Assembly (NCBI RefSeq): GCF_900156885.1
Contig: NZ_FTOY01000010.1
Span: forward strand, 310,001 to 374,000
Direction: 5' to 3'
From: Limosilactobacillus caccae
GTDB taxonomy: Bacteria > Bacillota > Bacilli > Lactobacillales > Lactobacillaceae
DNA length: 64,000 bases
Part shown: in pieces, positions 39,699 through 48,615 of the stretch
How positions within the stretch are numbered: the stretch's first letter is position 1
Layout of the letters: the number at the start of each line of letters is the position of its first letter
The notes under the pieces: generated by a model
Databases searched by the model: none
What the model was told of the DNA's origin: nothing
What the model saw: the letters and a program-made list of their open reading frames with translations, nothing else
Made by a program: the position numbers and the translations under genes

Positions 39699-42611
39699 AT
39701 GAAAAGCCATCATCTTTCGTGGCCTTTACTCGGGACTGTTCTACTATGGATAATTAACGCAGTAATTTGGTCACCGCAATTACCGTACGCTAATTACAAC
39801 CACCTCAATTCGCAAATGCTGGTCATCCAGCTAACGCACAGCTTGACGATCATCGCCGCCCTCATCGTCACGATGGTGGTCGGCGACCAGCTTAGCCGGA
39901 CAACGGCGAGCCTTGCCCAGACGATCAAGTACTGGCTGTACACGGTGGGGGTAATGATGCTTACCATCCTGGTGGTTTGGCTAGGCTTTAACCGGTTTAT
40001 CTACCATGACTTCTATCATGCACTCCTGCCGATCACCGGCAATACAGTCCCCCTTGCTGCTGCAATGATCATTGCCAGCCTTGCATTGCCCCGCCTGCGG
40101 CCAGTCATCGCTAAGGCACCGTTCACCTGGGCGATGATCCCGTTAGTCTGCTTAGCAATTACAAGCTTTTTTAGCCATGATCCTTTCGGCTTGCTCAACG
40201 GGAAGTCCATTAGTTTCTACCTATTAGTGATGGTGCTCGGTGTTGCTGGGTCACAGATAAAAGCAAAGAAGCTCAACATCCACAAGTGGACACTAAGCTT
40301 CTTGATCGTTAACTGCTATCTTGTGATGGTCATGCCGGATGCCGCATACTACACCCACGGTACCTTAGAGACTGCTAACCGTTTTACAATCCCCGCCTCA
40401 CTCACGATGGTTGCCACCGCCCTCGGCCTGTTCTTACTCTGGCAAAAGAATATCCACCGCTTTGTCAGTGCCCAGCGCCACCGCAATTACTGGTTGCTGA
40501 CCATGGCGATTTTCGTGGAAAACCCAGTTACCCAAAAGATTGTCGTCCAAAACGCCGCCAAGTCAACACAACTGGGGGAACAATTACTCTGGGCAATCGG
40601 CTGGGGGATCATCATTCTCGCATTAGCTTGGAAATTGCCAGCAATTTACAACCGCCTGCAACAACGGTTAGAAATCGCTGCAAAGGTCGATGCCTTCTGG
40701 ACAGTCGATCAAGCAGCACCAGTTGATAAGCAACTGGCCAGCCACCTAAAACGAGTTCAACACTGGCTCTTCACTAAGTGGCCGACCATCCTCGCCCTGC
40801 TTTGCTGCTACGTGCTCGCACTAGCATCAATTTACCTGATGGGGCGACCATCCCTGTTCGTCAAACAATCAATGTTATGGTTTAACACCTTCTTGATCTT
40901 CCTGATTTTCAAGTTCATCCAGGGGCTGACAAATCGCTACTGGGTAGCACTGCTGACGACCATTATCATCAACGGCATCTGGATTATCGCTAATATTCAG
41001 AAGATGACCTTCCGCAACGAACCGATCCTGCCGTCTGAACTAGCGATGATTGCTGACGCAGACAGCTTGCTCGGGATGGTTAGTCCCCGCCTGGTTGTGG
41101 AGTGCGTAATCACCATCGTCTTGTTTGTCGCCGCCATGTTTGCCCTGGAAAAGCGAATTATTGGTCAGCGGGTGATTGCTAAGCACCGGATCTGCTGGAT
41201 AATTATCACCGTCTGTGTATTCGCCAGCTCCTTTGGCTGGAACCAACACAATTCCCGCCTCCAAACCTTTGTCAGTGGGTGGGGAGATGTTCCGCACTTC
41301 ATTCACCAGTCAGCCGGGGCACGGCGTAATGGTCCCCTTGTGCAGTTCCTAAACAACGTTGACATCACAATAATGAACCAGCCAAGTGGCTATTCAGCAG
41401 CAGAAATGAAGCGGATCAGCGACCACTACCAAGAAGTCGCCGCGCAAATCAACAAGGGACGGACAAATAAGCTAAGTGAGCAGACGATTATCTTCAACCT
41501 TAGTGAGAGTTTTGCCAACCCTAACCGGGTCCCAGGTGTCTCGTTAAAGAATAACCCGATCCCCAACATCGATAAGATCAAGCAAGACACCACTTCAGGC
41601 CTGATGGTCAGTTCGGGTTACGGAGGCGGAACAGCCAACATGGAATACATGACGTTGACCGGGTACGCAATGTGTAATTTTGCCCAAACCCTTTCAACCC
41701 CATACACGCAGCTAGTGCCGTACCTAAAACATAACCCAACGATTGTCCAAAGTTTCAACCATGCCGCGGCAATCCACCCCTACTCTAAGAAGTTTTATGA
41801 CCGAGGGATTGACTACCCGAAATTTGGTTTCAACTCCTTCTCATACCTTGGCAATAAGAAGCACCCGATCCGGCACCAACATAAGATTGACAACAACACC
41901 TACCTGTCGGACGAAACGGCCTACGCCAACACCCTTGACCAGCTCAAACGTTATCCCGGTGGGCAATTCATCAACCTGGTTACGATGCAAAATCACTTGC
42001 CGTACAACCAATTGTACAAGCACCTCGACCAGTTCACCGCTACCGTTCCTGATAACGGGACAATCGCTGCCCAGGTTGAAAACTATGCCGTCGGGATTCA
42101 CTACACCGACAAGGCGGTCGCCAAATTTATTAAGGAAATCGATAACATCGACCGGCCGATCACCCTCGTCTTTTACGGCGACCACCTGCCAGGCATCTAC
42201 CGCAATAGCATGAAAAAGGACGGGTTAAAGCTCCACGAGACCGACTATTTCATCTATTCCAACCCGGCAGCCCGCAAGCAGGGGGCAAAGAAGCTGACGA
42301 AATCAACGAACTACGTTGGCCCAAACGACTTCATTGCAATGGCAGCCGAACAAACTAATTCAAAAGTGACCCCTTACCAGGCATTGCTTACCCAGCTGTT
42401 CCACCAGTTACCGGCCTATGCCGTCAGCACGCACACCGATGGGACCAACAGCTACAACTCCGCCCCAGAGTTCATTAACCAGCAGGGCGAGGTTGTTTCT
42501 TACAAGTCATTATCGAAAAAGCAAAAGCAGCTTTGGCATGACTACCAGTTAGTTCAATATGACCTAACCGCTGGTCGGCAGTACCTGCTCAAATATAAAA
42601 TGATGAAATAA
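39699..42611 (+). CDS. large LtaS-like phosphoglycerol transferase (sulfatase fold)
   Basis: The 970-residue protein has a long N-terminal membrane part with roughly 12-14 spans (residues 5-510) and an extracellular alkaline-phosphatase/sulfatase domain from about 590. Catalytic motifs: IIFNLSESFANP, the nucleophile region MVSSGYGGGTANMEYMTLTG (Thr in GGGTA), VTMQNHLPY and LVFYGDHLPG. LTA synthases move glycerol-phosphate from phosphatidylglycerol onto teichoic acid or glycolipids outside the cell. Typical LtaS is about 650 residues with five spans, so this is a larger variant. It lies divergent from the TetR operon. Confidence 0.88.
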   Translation: MKSHHLSWPLLGTVLLWIINAVIWSPQLPYANYNHLNSQMLVIQLTHSLTIIAALIVTMVVGDQLSRTTASLAQTIKYWLYTVGVMMLTILVVWLGFNRFIYHDFYHALLPITGNTVPLAAAMIIASLALPRLRPVIAKAPFTWAMIPLVCLAITSFFSHDPFGLLNGKSISFYLLVMVLGVAGSQIKAKKLNIHKWTLSFLIVNCYLVMVMPDAAYYTHGTLETANRFTIPASLTMVATALGLFLLWQKNIHRFVSAQRHRNYWLLTMAIFVENPVTQKIVVQNAAKSTQLGEQLLWAIGWGIIILALAWKLPAIYNRLQQRLEIAAKVDAFWTVDQAAPVDKQLASHLKRVQHWLFTKWPTILALLCCYVLALASIYLMGRPSLFVKQSMLWFNTFLIFLIFKFIQGLTNRYWVALLTTIIINGIWIIANIQKMTFRNEPILPSELAMIADADSLLGMVSPRLVVECVITIVLFVAAMFALEKRIIGQRVIAKHRICWIIITVCVFASSFGWNQHNSRLQTFVSGWGDVPHFIHQSAGARRNGPLVQFLNNVDITIMNQPSGYSAAEMKRISDHYQEVAAQINKGRTNKLSEQTIIFNLSESFANPNRVPGVSLKNNPIPNIDKIKQDTTSGLMVSSGYGGGTANMEYMTLTGYAMCNFAQTLSTPYTQLVPYLKHNPTIVQSFNHAAAIHPYSKKFYDRGIDYPKFGFNSFSYLGNKKHPIRHQHKIDNNTYLSDETAYANTLDQLKRYPGGQFINLVTMQNHLPYNQLYKHLDQFTATVPDNGTIAAQVENYAVGIHYTDKAVAKFIKEIDNIDRPITLVFYGDHLPGIYRNSMKKDGLKLHETDYFIYSNPAARKQGAKKLTKSTNYVGPNDFIAMAAEQTNSKVTPYQALLTQLFHQLPAYAVSTHTDGTNSYNSAPEFINQQGEVVSYKSLSKKQKQLWHDYQLVQYDLTAGRQYLLKYKMMK

Positions 42612-42676
42612 ACAAAAAAGCACCTCATAATTGTTAACTGTGAAGTGCAAGACAAAAGTTAGACAAAATTAAATTA

Positions 42677-43573
42677 TTAAGCTACTAAGGTGTGATTCCG
42701 GTATTCAACTGGAGTCATGCCTTTTGTTTTTAAGGTTATTCTGACATTGTTAAAATACTCTACATATTTTTGCGCAAGCTCGGTTAATTCCGCGATGTCT
42801 TTACATGGTGGGAAACCAGCCAGTAATTCAGTCTTGAATAAGTGAAAGAAACTTTCAACTGGTGCGTTATCTAAGCAGTTTCCTTTGCGCGACATGCTTT
42901 GAATAAACTGATGCTCGGCTAATTTTTGGGTATAGTAACCTAACTGATAGTGCCACCCTTGATCTGAATGAATGATTGGGTGAGCGGCATCAGGTAAATT
43001 GTTAATTAATTCTTTTAGTGTTCGTGTAATTAGATCCTTATTCGGGCTATTGCTAATCTGAAGGGCCAGAATTTCTTGACTAGCTTCATCAATCATTACT
43101 GAGATGTAAGCCCATTGACGATCTGCTAAGCGAACCTGTGTTACATCAGTATGGATAACACGGTAAGGTCGTTTCTCATTGAATTTTTGTTTCAATTTAT
43201 TATCCGCAATTTTACCAATCGTACCCTGATAAGATGAATATTTACCATTACGATGGCGATTATATAAACTTACTTGAATGTTTAATTCGTGCATTAACTT
43301 GCGAATCGTATCACCAGACAAGTGTATTCCTAATTTATCTAGTTCCATTTGAATACGACGATAGCCCGCGATCCAACGCCCGCGAAACTGAAATCGCTGC
43401 GCGATTTGAAGAATCACTTTCTTTACTTCAGTATATTTATCATGATGATTAGCGATTCGGTTACGTTCATCATGATAGGTTGCCTTGGGCAGTTCGATAG
43501 CTTTGAGAATATCGCCAACCTTATAACGTTGTTTCTTTGGGCGTTGCGATTGATCGTCCCTGATCTGATCCAC
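42677..43573 (-). CDS. IS3 transposase orfB
   Basis: The 298-residue integrase-like protein has the HTH_21 region, and a DDE core: VIHTDVTQVR, HSDQGWHYQ and NAPVESFFHLFKTE. It starts in the -1 frame inside the end of orfA, usually expressed through ribosomal frameshifting as an OrfAB fusion. It appears intact. Confidence 0.93.
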   Translation of the reverse strand: MDQIRDDQSQRPKKQRYKVGDILKAIELPKATYHDERNRIANHHDKYTEVKKVILQIAQRFQFRGRWIAGYRRIQMELDKLGIHLSGDTIRKLMHELNIQVSLYNRHRNGKYSSYQGTIGKIADNKLKQKFNEKRPYRVIHTDVTQVRLADRQWAYISVMIDEASQEILALQISNSPNKDLITRTLKELINNLPDAAHPIIHSDQGWHYQLGYYTQKLAEHQFIQSMSRKGNCLDNAPVESFFHLFKTELLAGFPPCKDIAELTELAQKYVEYFNNVRITLKTKGMTPVEYRNHTLVA

Positions 43574-44148
43574 TATTTGGGTTTTCTTTCTGGCTTTGAG
43601 GGTCCGAACAGGGACAGCGATTTTTTTAAGATATCCCGCTCCAACTTGGTATCGTAAAGTTCTTGATTTTTCTTCGCTAATTCTTCCTTCAATCGTTCTA
43701 ACTCACTTTTATTGGCGAGTTGACGAACCTGCTTCTTAGTATGTTTCACTTTAGACGGCCTACCTTTCGGGTGAGGCTTCAAGGCTGTAATGCCGTCTCG
43801 CGCAAATTGTGAGCGCCAAGTAGAGATTTGAGCTACTAAAATATCAAATCGAGACGCTACTTCAGCCATTGATTCCTCATGAGTTTGGTAGTAGTCTATC
43901 ACATTTAATTTAAAATCAGTGGTGAATGTTCGTTTGTGTTGACGTTTTTTAAGTGCGTCGACACCGCTCAGCTGGTATCTTTGTACCCATTCAGCGATAC
44001 GTCGTTCACTAATTTTATATTTTTTACTTAAATCATAAGTACTTTGAGAGGTTGAAAGGTATTCATGGACGATTTGGGCTTTCAGTTCCGCTTTATATTT
44101 GGTCATACAAAAAAGTGCCTCCACAATCATTAGACTTTTGTCTAACAA
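43573..44148 (-). CDS. IS3 transposase orfA
   Basis: The 191-residue DNA-binding part has two helix-turn-helix units (TYDLSKKYKISERRIAEWVQ and SMAEVASRFDILVAQISTWR) and a C-terminal leucine-zipper-like coiled coil (SELERLKEELAKKNQELYDT). It likely starts at MTKYKAELKAQIV within this frame. The end AGAAAACCCAAATAG overlaps orfB. Confidence 0.9.
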   Translation of the reverse strand: MLDKSLMIVEALFCMTKYKAELKAQIVHEYLSTSQSTYDLSKKYKISERRIAEWVQRYQLSGVDALKKRQHKRTFTTDFKLNVIDYYQTHEESMAEVASRFDILVAQISTWRSQFARDGITALKPHPKGRPSKVKHTKKQVRQLANKSELERLKEELAKKNQELYDTKLERDILKKSLSLFGPSKPERKPK

Positions 44149-44215
44149 TTGTAGGGCACTTCACTGACTAACAATTATGAGGTGCTTTATATTTATCTTT
44201 TACAGGATCTTTTCC

Positions 44216-45226
44216 TTAGGCTTCTTCGCCGCCGACCTTAACGACCGCCTTTGAAACCTTGCCTAACTTGCCGCTTACGAAGTCTTCTACGCCATCGAGG
44301 TCTAATTCGTGAGAGAAGAGTGGCAGTGGGTCAACAACCCCGGATGAAAGAAGCGCAATTGAGTCTTCAAATGTGTAAGGGTTGATGAAGGCACCTTGGA
44401 TCGTAAGTTGCTTTTGGAATACGTCGTAAGTGTTTACGGAGAACTTGTCGTCAGGGTTACCAACACCGAACATCAATACTTGTGCACCACGAGCGGCAGC
44501 AGCAAGGGCTTGTTCTTGGGTTGCTGGCATCCCAACAGCTTCCACAACAATGTCAAATGCGTCAGCAGGAATTTCTTCCTTAGTAGTGTTGATCGTCTTA
44601 ACGCCGAAGTGCTTCCGGTTGTTTTCAAGCTTTTCGTCTGAACGACCAGCTAAGGTAACTTCGTGAACACCACGGGCCTTTAAGATTTGGGCAAACAATT
44701 GACCTTCAAAACCGTCACCCAATACTAATGCCTTTTGGTATGGGTGCGTTTCAAGTAAGTCAACCCCGTGCATTGCGCATGAAATTGGTTCAACAACGGC
44801 AGCAGCCTTTAATGAAACATCGTCAGGAATTGGGTAAACAACCTTGGCAGGAGCAGTGAAGTATTCTTCAAAACCACCATTACGGGTAACACCAACCGCA
44901 TCAAGGTGTTCACATAATTCAGGACGTTGTGTCCGGCAGTACTTGCATTGACCACAGTAGATGTTCGGGTCAACAGATACCCGGTCGCCTGGCTTAACGT
45001 TGGTAACAGCAGAACCAACCTTAGTAACAACACCAGAGTTTTCGTGTCCTAATACAATTGGTGGGACAGCAGATGCTGAACCGGGAAGACCAGCGTACAA
45101 TGCCTTGTCAGTCCCACAGATCCCTGCGTATGCAGTGTGGATTAAGACTTCATCGGGCTTGATTTCTGGTTCATTAATATCTTGGATTTCGAGTTGCTTT
45201 TTGCCTGTTAAAACAAGTGCCTTCAT
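44216..45226 (-). CDS. zinc-dependent medium-chain alcohol/polyol dehydrogenase
   Basis: The 336-residue protein has the catalytic zinc site (GICGTDKALYAG, GHENSGVV), the structural zinc Cys cluster (CGQCKYCRTQRPEL C) and a Rossmann region (KALVLGDGFEGQLFAQILKARG, where the usual GxGxxG reads GDGFEG). It is closest in layout to sorbitol/L-threonine-type or polyol-phosphate dehydrogenases. The substrate is unclear. It is alone in its operon, with a strong promoter at 45270-45299. Confidence 0.88.
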   Translation of the reverse strand: MKALVLTGKKQLEIQDINEPEIKPDEVLIHTAYAGICGTDKALYAGLPGSASAVPPIVLGHENSGVVTKVGSAVTNVKPGDRVSVDPNIYCGQCKYCRTQRPELCEHLDAVGVTRNGGFEEYFTAPAKVVYPIPDDVSLKAAAVVEPISCAMHGVDLLETHPYQKALVLGDGFEGQLFAQILKARGVHEVTLAGRSDEKLENNRKHFGVKTINTTKEEIPADAFDIVVEAVGMPATQEQALAAAARGAQVLMFGVGNPDDKFSVNTYDVFQKQLTIQGAFINPYTFEDSIALLSSGVVDPLPLFSHELDLDGVEDFVSGKLGKVSKAVVKVGGEEA

Positions 45227-45269
45227 ATCAAAATACCTCTCTTGTGAATTAAATCATTTGTCAAGTGTT

Positions 45270-45299
45270 AGTATAGTTTGAAAACGCCTTAATTGTCAA
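45270..45299 (-). promoter_or_regulatory. promoter of the zinc dehydrogenase
   Basis: TTGACA and TATACT with an 18-base spacer on the minus strand, about 45 bases before the start codon. Confidence 0.7.
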
Positions 45300-45602
45300 A
45301 CGCTAGGCAATTTTTCAGCACCTTTTTTGCGATGTTAAAACGTTAAACGTAAAATTTTTTTGCCCTTAAAAATGCCGATATAGCAGCGTTTGTTAAAAAA
45401 TCACAAAAAAATTTGATTTTTTTATTCACCACCCGTCCAGCCATCGTCCCGATTTTAAAGTGAGCTTTTCCCTGCCTTTCTCACCCCACTTTTCTATTTC
45501 ACAAAGCACCCTTATTTGTTTAATATCACCGTGACAATAAGAAGTATTTTCTACTATATATTCCTGAATTAGCCAAAAGTTTTAAATCTTTGTTAAAATA
45601 TG

Positions 45603-45616
45603 TGGAAACGGTTACC
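45603..45616. promoter_or_regulatory. possible cre-like site
   Basis: TGGAAACGGTTACC matches the CcpA consensus TGWAANCGNTNWCA in 12 of 14 positions. It lies between the dehydrogenase and mntH, far from either promoter. The rest of 45300-45711 is AT rich with no recognised element. Confidence 0.35.
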
Positions 45617-45711
45617 GTCTATTAGGCACGTCAAAATTTATCCCTCGATTTTCCTTAAAAGTCCAAGAAATACTAATATAACAGTCATTTTCCATTGCAG
45701 GATATATTTTT

Positions 45712-45725
45712 TTATGTTAACCTAA
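45712..45725. promoter_or_regulatory. candidate MntR operator of mntH
   Basis: TTATGTTAACCTAA is one base off a perfect palindrome TTAGGTTAACCTAA, the form of DtxR/MntR sites. It lies 74 bases upstream of the mntH start, where a manganese-responsive repressor would act. Confidence 0.5.
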
Positions 45726-45798
45726 CAAAGTATTCGAAATAAGTTAATTTTTGGTTTACAACTTGATTAACAAAAATTAGAAGAAAGGTGGATTTGGC

Positions 45799-47388
45799 GT
45801 GGCTGACACAAAAAATCAACACCGTAAGCATCATTTGATTGAATATGCTAACGGCAAGTCACTGGAAGAAATCAACGGTACCGTTGAAGTTCCACAAGGT
45901 AAAGGTTTCTGGAGAACATTATTTGCTTATTCTGGCCCTGGGGCATTAGTTGCCGTGGGTTACATGGATCCAGGTAACTGGTCGACTTCGATCACCGGTG
46001 GGCAAAGCTTCCAATACACCCTAATGACTACTATCTTGATCTCAAGTTTGATTGCGATGTTACTGCAATACATGGCGGCTAAACTCGGGATCGTGAGTCA
46101 AATGGACCTTGCTCAGGCAACACGGGCGCGGACCGGTAAAGCATTAGGGATTATTTTATGGATTATGACAGAATTAGCTATTATGGCGACCGATATCGCT
46201 GAAGTTATCGGGGCCGCAATTGCCTTGAACTTATTGTTCCACATTCCGTTGATCCCATCTGTATTTATTACCGTTCTTGACGTTTTGGTACTGCTATTAT
46301 TAACCAAGATCGGGTTCCGGAAGATCGAAGCAATTGTTGCTTGTTTGATCCTTGTTATCCTCTTTGTTTTCGCATATCAAGTTGCCCTTTCTAACCCTGA
46401 CTGGGGTGGTGTCTTCATGGGACTTCTCCCATCAGCAAAGGCCATTGCCCAGCACCCTGAAGTCGGTGGAATCACCCCATTGACTGGGACATTAGGGATC
46501 ATCGGGGCGACGGTTATGCCGCACAACTTGTACCTGCACTCGGCAATTTCGCAAACGCGGAAGATCGACCACAACGACCTTGACAGCATTCGGCAAACTG
46601 TTCGTTTCACTACTTGGGACTCAAACATTCAATTATCATTAGCCTTTGTTGTTAACGCCCTCCTGTTAATCATGGGGGTGGCAGTCTTCAAGACTGGTGC
46701 CGTCCAAGATAGTTCATTCTTCGGTCTTTATGATGCTTTAAACAACACCTCAATGCTTAGTAACCCAATCTTAATTGCCGTTGCTAAGTCAGGGATCTTA
46801 TCAACCCTGTTTGCCGTTGCCCTGTTAGCTTCTGGGCAAAACTCAACCATTACTGGTACCTTAACCGGGCAAGTTATCATGGAAGGGTTCATCCACATGA
46901 AGATGCCTCTTTGGGCACGGCGGTTGGTTACCCGTCTTATCTCCGTTATCCCAGTTCTTGCTTGTGTTGCCATGACTAGTGGTGAAAACGCCATCCAACA
47001 ACACACTGCGTTGAACTTACTAATGGAAGACTCCCAGGTATTCTTAGCCTTTGCCCTGCCATTCTCCATGTTGCCATTATTAATGATGACCAACAGTGAA
47101 GTCGAAATGGGTGAATTTAAGAACCGTCTCTGGGTTAAGATTTGTGGTTGGGTTTCAGTAATTGCCCTAACCTTCTTAAACTTGTACAACTTACCTGCAA
47201 CCTACGAAGGCTTTGGCCTCTGGGAAAAGGGTACTTCTGACATCCTAGCTTACATCAGTATTGTCATCATTCTTGCACTCTTATTCTGGACATGCATCGA
47301 ATTATACAAGGGTGACAAGCGCTTCGCTGCTGAAGGCAAGGGCTTTGGACAACACGAAGCTGAGATGAACGATTCAGCGAAGGATTAA
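45799..47388 (+). CDS. mntH: Nramp manganese transporter
   Basis: The 529-residue protein starts at GTG behind AAAGGTGG. It has 11-12 membrane spans, the metal-binding DPGN in span 1 (VGYMDPGNWSTSITGG), and the second conserved motif VMPHNLYLHSAISQTRKI with the span 6 signature GATVMPHNLYLHS. The family imports Mn2+ with protons; lactobacilli use high manganese for oxidative protection. An MntR-like palindrome lies upstream and a terminator follows. Confidence 0.95.
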   Translation: MADTKNQHRKHHLIEYANGKSLEEINGTVEVPQGKGFWRTLFAYSGPGALVAVGYMDPGNWSTSITGGQSFQYTLMTTILISSLIAMLLQYMAAKLGIVSQMDLAQATRARTGKALGIILWIMTELAIMATDIAEVIGAAIALNLLFHIPLIPSVFITVLDVLVLLLLTKIGFRKIEAIVACLILVILFVFAYQVALSNPDWGGVFMGLLPSAKAIAQHPEVGGITPLTGTLGIIGATVMPHNLYLHSAISQTRKIDHNDLDSIRQTVRFTTWDSNIQLSLAFVVNALLLIMGVAVFKTGAVQDSSFFGLYDALNNTSMLSNPILIAVAKSGILSTLFAVALLASGQNSTITGTLTGQVIMEGFIHMKMPLWARRLVTRLISVIPVLACVAMTSGENAIQQHTALNLLMEDSQVFLAFALPFSMLPLLMMTNSEVEMGEFKNRLWVKICGWVSVIALTFLNLYNLPATYEGFGLWEKGTSDILAYISIVIILALLFWTCIELYKGDKRFAAEGKGFGQHEAEMNDSAKD

Positions 47389-47397
47389 TTTAGCGAA

Positions 47398-47434
47398 AAA
47401 AGGCTTGAATTACGTTTGTAATCGAGTCTTTTTA
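47398..47434 (+). terminator. terminator of mntH
   Basis: AAAGGCTTGAATTAC pairs imperfectly with GTAATCGAGTCTTT, then T-run. Confidence 0.8.
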
Positions 47435-47493
47435 TTTTTATAACTTCCCGTTCATATTTTGTTCAAACTTTGTGGGTATAGTATAGATAATCC

Positions 47494-47597
47494 CTAATAT
47501 AAATAAACCCCCTTACTTTTCTTCTATAACTATCCCCCTCAATAATAGCGACGAAGAAATGTGAAAAATGGTCGGCCCCTCATAGCCGGCCATTTTT
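47494..47597 (+). ncRNA. candidate C-rich small regulatory RNA
   Basis: TTGTTC (47459-47464), a 17-base spacer and TATAGA (47482-47487) form a plausible promoter. About 104 bases later a hairpin (ATGGTCGGC with GCCGGCCAT, 47568-47593) with a T-run ends it. Between lie two unpaired C-rich motifs, ACCCCCTTAC and ATCCCCCTC, the anti-Shine-Dalgarno type used by Gram-positive sRNAs, and no open frame with a ribosome site. Unproven. Confidence 0.4.
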
Positions 47598-47651
47598 CAT
47601 GCTATAATAGGTAGCTGGATATTACTCACTCAAAAATATGAGGTGAAATCA

Positions 47652-48293
47652 TTGAATAATCAAGACAATAATAAACGTCGCCCTACCCGTGTCGAACTAT
47701 ACGACACCCCAAAGCCGGGCGAAGAAAAGAAAAAGCGTTCTCTCTTTAACCGGAAGCCCCGCCAAAAGAAGGCCACCAGCACAATGGCTTCTTCCGCAGG
47801 GCAACGGCCTCCACACCATCCGAAGAAGCCAGCTAAGCGGGGGTCCCTCGGTATCTCCCGCCGGATGTTTAAGATCATTTTGACCGTCTTACTGGCCTTC
47901 TTGATTGTGATGATCGTCGTCTTCCTCGTTAAGCAACAGGACCCGGTTAATACCGAAAACAATGATGAGACGACGGTATCAACCAGCACATCATCACGGA
48001 AAAAGCACCATAAGAGCAGCAGTAGCAGCCATAAGCGCCGTGCCAGCGATGACGACATCCAAGACACTTATAGCTATACACCAAGCCGGTCGACTACTAC
48101 TAATAATCACAGTGAAAGTACTCCGGCGGCGTCATCATCGACGTCACAGCCAGAGTCACATGCGGACCAAAATAGCAACAGCCAGCCGCAAAATAGCGGT
48201 AGTCAACCAGCAAGTAGTTCAAGTGCTGCATCAACGCCGACACAGCCAACCACTAACAATAGTCCGCAACCACAACCAGCTCCTAGTCATTAA
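47652..48293 (+). CDS. Ser/Thr-rich membrane-anchored protein, unknown
   Basis: The most likely start is TTG at 47652, six bases after AGGTG; a GTG three codons upstream would use that ribosome site. The 213-residue protein has a basic cytoplasmic part (to about 75), one membrane span (ILTVLLAFLIVMIVVFLV), and a low-complexity extracellular tail of Ser, Thr, Asn, Gln and Pro with a His/Lys patch (KKHHKSSSSSHKRR). It resembles single-span wall-spanning anchors. No enzyme domain is seen. TATAAT lies at 47604. Confidence 0.65.
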   Translation: MNNQDNNKRRPTRVELYDTPKPGEEKKKRSLFNRKPRQKKATSTMASSAGQRPPHHPKKPAKRGSLGISRRMFKIILTVLLAFLIVMIVVFLVKQQDPVNTENNDETTVSTSTSSRKKHHKSSSSSHKRRASDDDIQDTYSYTPSRSTTTNNHSESTPAASSSTSQPESHADQNSNSQPQNSGSQPASSSSAASTPTQPTTNNSPQPQPAPSH

Positions 48294-48312
48294 TAAAATT
48301 TTAAAAAGGGGC

Positions 48313-48592
48313 TTGCCAATCACCACTGGCGTGCTATAATCAAGTCAATTGAAGGATATGCACGTTACACGTCCTCCCCAGAGAGTGATGCACTTAGTGG
48401 AAGCATCGCGAGTGACATGTTTCGCTGTACCACCTTCCTAAATTATTAGCCGAGATAAGGCTAGTCGGATCGTGTCCGTTACCGCACCTTAGAGAGGAGA
48501 CACTAGCAGTGTGTCCTAAAGATGGGTGGAACCACGCTAATTACGTTAATTAACGTCCCAGGTACTTACATAGTAGGTACCTGGGGCTTTTT
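48313..48592 (+). promoter_or_regulatory. promoter and T-box leader of thrS
   Basis: TTGCCA (48313) and TATAAT (48335) with 16 bases between start a leader that holds a stem I-like region with a candidate Thr specifier ACC in TGTACCACC, the T-box GGGTGGAACCACG at 48524-48536, and a terminator CCCAGGTAC/GTACCTGGG plus T-run at 48557-48592. Uncharged tRNA-Thr would favour read-through into thrS. Confidence 0.9.
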
Positions 48593-48615
48593 TATTACAT
48601 AAAGGAGAGATTTAC

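Larger units (their letters stand above)
42620..44185 (-). mobile_element. IS3 family element (IS150-like)
   Basis: The 1.57-kb element has imperfect terminal inverted repeats, GCACCTCATAATTGTTA...GTGAAGTGC at the low end and its complement at the high end, and two overlapping frames. It lies between the LtaS-like gene and the alcohol dehydrogenase, 9 bases past the LtaS-like stop and about 30 before the dehydrogenase stop. I could not identify a target duplication. Confidence 0.88.

Noticed and set aside
45240-45711. AT-rich 470-base gap as a small RNA or hidden gene
   Set aside because: Apart from the promoter boxes and a weak cre-like site I found no terminator-bounded unit or frame with a ribosome site.
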